From positions 1 to 64,000 of the forward strand of contig CAWGTL010000012.1 in NCBI GenBank assembly GCA_963825505.1: a stretch of DNA of 64,000 bases, read 5' to 3'. The position numbers and the translations under genes are program-made. Origin of the DNA: JBBQSN01 sp963825505 (GTDB lineage: Bacteria; Actinomycetota; Actinomycetes; Actinomycetales; CAWJMD01). The notes beneath the pieces were generated by a model that had not been told where the DNA came from, searched no databases, and worked only from the letters and a program-made list of their open reading frames with translations. Of this stretch, positions 62,762 to 64,000 are shown piece by piece (position 1 is the first letter of the stretch; each line of letters opens with the position of its first letter).

Positions 62762-63673
62762 TCAGTCGGCGGCGGCCGCCACGGTGATGCTCACGGTCGA
62801 ACCGGCGGCGTCGGGGTCCTCGGTCCAGCCCGGCTCGGCGCCGGTGCGGTCCCACACCTGCGTGCCCACCTGCACCCGAACGACGTCGTACTGGTCGGCG
62901 CTCGCGACGGCCCAGTGCGCGGCGGCCCAGGCCCGGCGCCGACCGGCCGCGTCGTCCGCAGCGGGTGCGGCGATCGTCGCCGGGTCGTCGGTGCCGGCCC
63001 AGGTGAGACCGCCGAGCTGGGCCTCGAGGGCGGCGCGGACCTCGCCCGCGCGGGCTGCCGGGTCGGCCACCTCGTCGGCGCCGCGCAGCCGGCAGCCGAG
63101 CGAGGCCTGCGAGTAGCCCGTGAGCGCCGAGGCGAAGGCCCGGCCCTCGGGCTCGTGGTCGGCGTACGCCTCGGGGAAGCCGGAGCGCTGCACGGCCTGC
63201 GCGGCGGCGGTGATCTCCATCTCCTCGTAGCCCTCGATCCTCGCCAGGGCGTCGTAGAAGGCGTTGGTGGCGTAGACCGGGTCCATCACCTGGGCCTGCG
63301 TGCCCCAGCCCTGCGAGGGCCGCTGCTGGAACAGGCCGAGCGAGTCGCGGTCGCCGTAGTCGATGTTGCGCAGCTTCGACTCCTGGATCGCCGTGGCGAT
63401 CGCGATGGTCGCGGCCCGGGCGGGCATCTCGCGCTGCACGGCGATCGCGGTGATGAGGGCGGCGTTGGCGGCCTGGTCGGGATCCAGCTCGTACCCGGTG
63501 CCGTCGACGCTGGCCACGCAGCTCTCGCGCAGCGGCGGCACGTACCGGTTGGCGAACAGCGCCTGCCCGATGGCCGCACCCGAGGCGATCAGCACGCCCA
63601 CGACGAGCAGCGCGAGGCCCCGACGGCGCCAGGCCGCGGCACGTGTACGCGGTGCGCTCCCCGGAGGCGCCAC
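62762..63673 (-). CDS. Membrane-anchored conserved actinobacterial protein (transglycosylase-like)
   Basis: Protein of 303 residues with an N-terminal membrane anchor (LALLVVGVLIASGAAIG) and an extracytoplasmic domain. That domain has TAIQESKLRNIDYGDRDSLGLFQQRPSQGWG, reminiscent of lysozyme-like domains (Glu in QESKL), and DPVYATNAFYDAL. A C-terminal part follows from about residue 190. Exact activity is unproven. GTG 63673 is 1 nt after the dapD stop, so the genes are probably co-transcribed. Confidence 0.8.
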   Translation of the reverse strand: MAPPGSAPRTRAAAWRRRGLALLVVGVLIASGAAIGQALFANRYVPPLRESCVASVDGTGYELDPDQAANAALITAIAVQREMPARAATIAIATAIQESKLRNIDYGDRDSLGLFQQRPSQGWGTQAQVMDPVYATNAFYDALARIEGYEEMEITAAAQAVQRSGFPEAYADHEPEGRAFASALTGYSQASLGCRLRGADEVADPAARAGEVRAALEAQLGGLTWAGTDDPATIAAPAADDAAGRRRAWAAAHWAVASADQYDVVRVQVGTQVWDRTGAEPGWTEDPDAAGSTVSITVAAAAD

Positions 63674-63674
63674 G

Positions 63675-64000
63675 TCAGTTCGCGTGCAGCGCGGTGTTCA
63701 GCTCCACGGCGCCCGACGTGCCGGTGCGGGCCAGCACCTCGACGGCACCGGTGCGCGAGTTGCGGCGGAACAGCAGGCCGCTGCGGCCGGAGAGCTCGCC
63801 GGCCTTGACCACGGCTGCCTCCTCGCCACCCACGACGGTCACCTTGGTGCCGGCCGTGACGTAGAGGCCGGCCTCCACGACGCAGTCGTCGCCGAGGCTG
63901 ATGCCGATGCCGGCGTTGGCGCCGAGCAGGCACCCGCGCCCGATGCCGATCCGCTCCTTGCCGCCGCCCGACAGCGTGCCCATGATCGAGGCGCCGCCGC
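63675..64000 (-). CDS. dapD: Tetrahydrodipicolinate N-succinyltransferase, 5'-truncated
   Basis: C-terminal part of DapD, which succinylates tetrahydrodipicolinate just before the DapC step. The visible part contains the left-handed beta-helix end: GGGASIMGTLSGGGKERIGIGRGCLLGANAGIGI, DDCVVEAGLYVTAGTKV and the C-terminal LNTALHAN. The gene continues beyond the right edge. Found 3.3 kb from dapC. Confidence 0.92.
   Translation of the reverse strand, partial: GGASIMGTLSGGGKERIGIGRGCLLGANAGIGISLGDDCVVEAGLYVTAGTKVTVVGGEEAAVVKAGELSGRSGLLFRRNSRTGAVEVLARTGTSGAVELNTALHAN

Overview
The window is about 64 kb of very GC-rich DNA with tightly packed genes, many GTG starts and strong GC3 bias. Two mycothiol enzymes (Mca at 15975-16877, MshB at 54236-55114), a sortase-E type LAXTG surface protein, a class E-like SigJ/ECF42 sigma factor, DUF4307, DUF4245 and VanW-family proteins all point to an actinobacterium. 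Gene order and content most resemble Nocardioidaceae or their Propionibacteriales relatives; that placement is inference. There is no rRNA, tRNA, prophage or CRISPR array. LAYOUT: 1-2037 holds the end of an AI-2E/PerM-family membrane protein and an ACT-domain threonine ammonia-lyase. 2160-14753 is a complete Tad/Flp pilus locus: on the + strand a NarL-type sensor (with a decayed ATPase domain), its LuxR-type response regulator, a 46-residue membrane protein and a DnaB-helicase-like ATPase; on the - strand the operon flp-tadE-tadG-cpaB-cpaE-cpaF-(VWA-TadB fusion)-tadC-acidic hypothetical. A 16-bp motif is shared between the promoter regions at both ends. 14786-23846 is housekeeping: greA, DUF4307, mca, a broken aminoglycoside-phosphotransferase-like gene, a thioredoxin-domain protein, a hemolysin-III protein behind a palindromic operator, uppS, a PIN-PhoH ATPase and a secreted lytic transglycosylase-like protein. 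23890-35839 contains class II and class I fumarases flanking a carbonic anhydrase, a thioesterase divergent from an HxlR regulator, a PfkB sugar kinase, a second threonine-dehydratase-like enzyme, xseA/xseB, ispH and rmuC. 35992-41391 has methyltransferases, a YCII/ECF42 sigma pair, ychF, a hydrolase and DUF5655. 41693-48562 is an oligopeptide-type ABC transporter operon (binding lipoprotein, two permeases, two ATPases). It ends in a 168-bp near-perfect palindrome abutting a VIT1-family transporter. 49450-64000 holds a NUDIX protein, an unusual FtsH-like protease, typA, mshB, a flavin reductase, a VanW protein, a GNAT enzyme, fdxA, dapC, a LAXTG surface protein, citrate synthase and, at the edge, dapD. 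HOW IT WORKS TOGETHER: the pilus locus carries its own two-component control and two unusual ATPases. fdxA-dapC and dapD serve the diaminopimelate (lysine/peptidoglycan) pathway, and uppS, ispH and the lytic enzyme also serve the envelope. REGULATORY STYLE: about twenty genes begin 6-7 nt after a -10-like hexamer (TANNNT or CANNNT) with no Shine-Dalgarno, so leaderless transcription looks common. In two divergent pairs (xseA/ispH, vit1/nudix) the opposing -10 hexamers share one TA dinucleotide. In two other places a leaderless mini-ORF of 6 or 12 codons overlaps the next start codon by ATGA or GTGA. CAUTION: between 59.2 and 62.6 kb dapC, the surface protein and citrate synthase together show about five apparent single-base indels, more likely local sequence error than biology.
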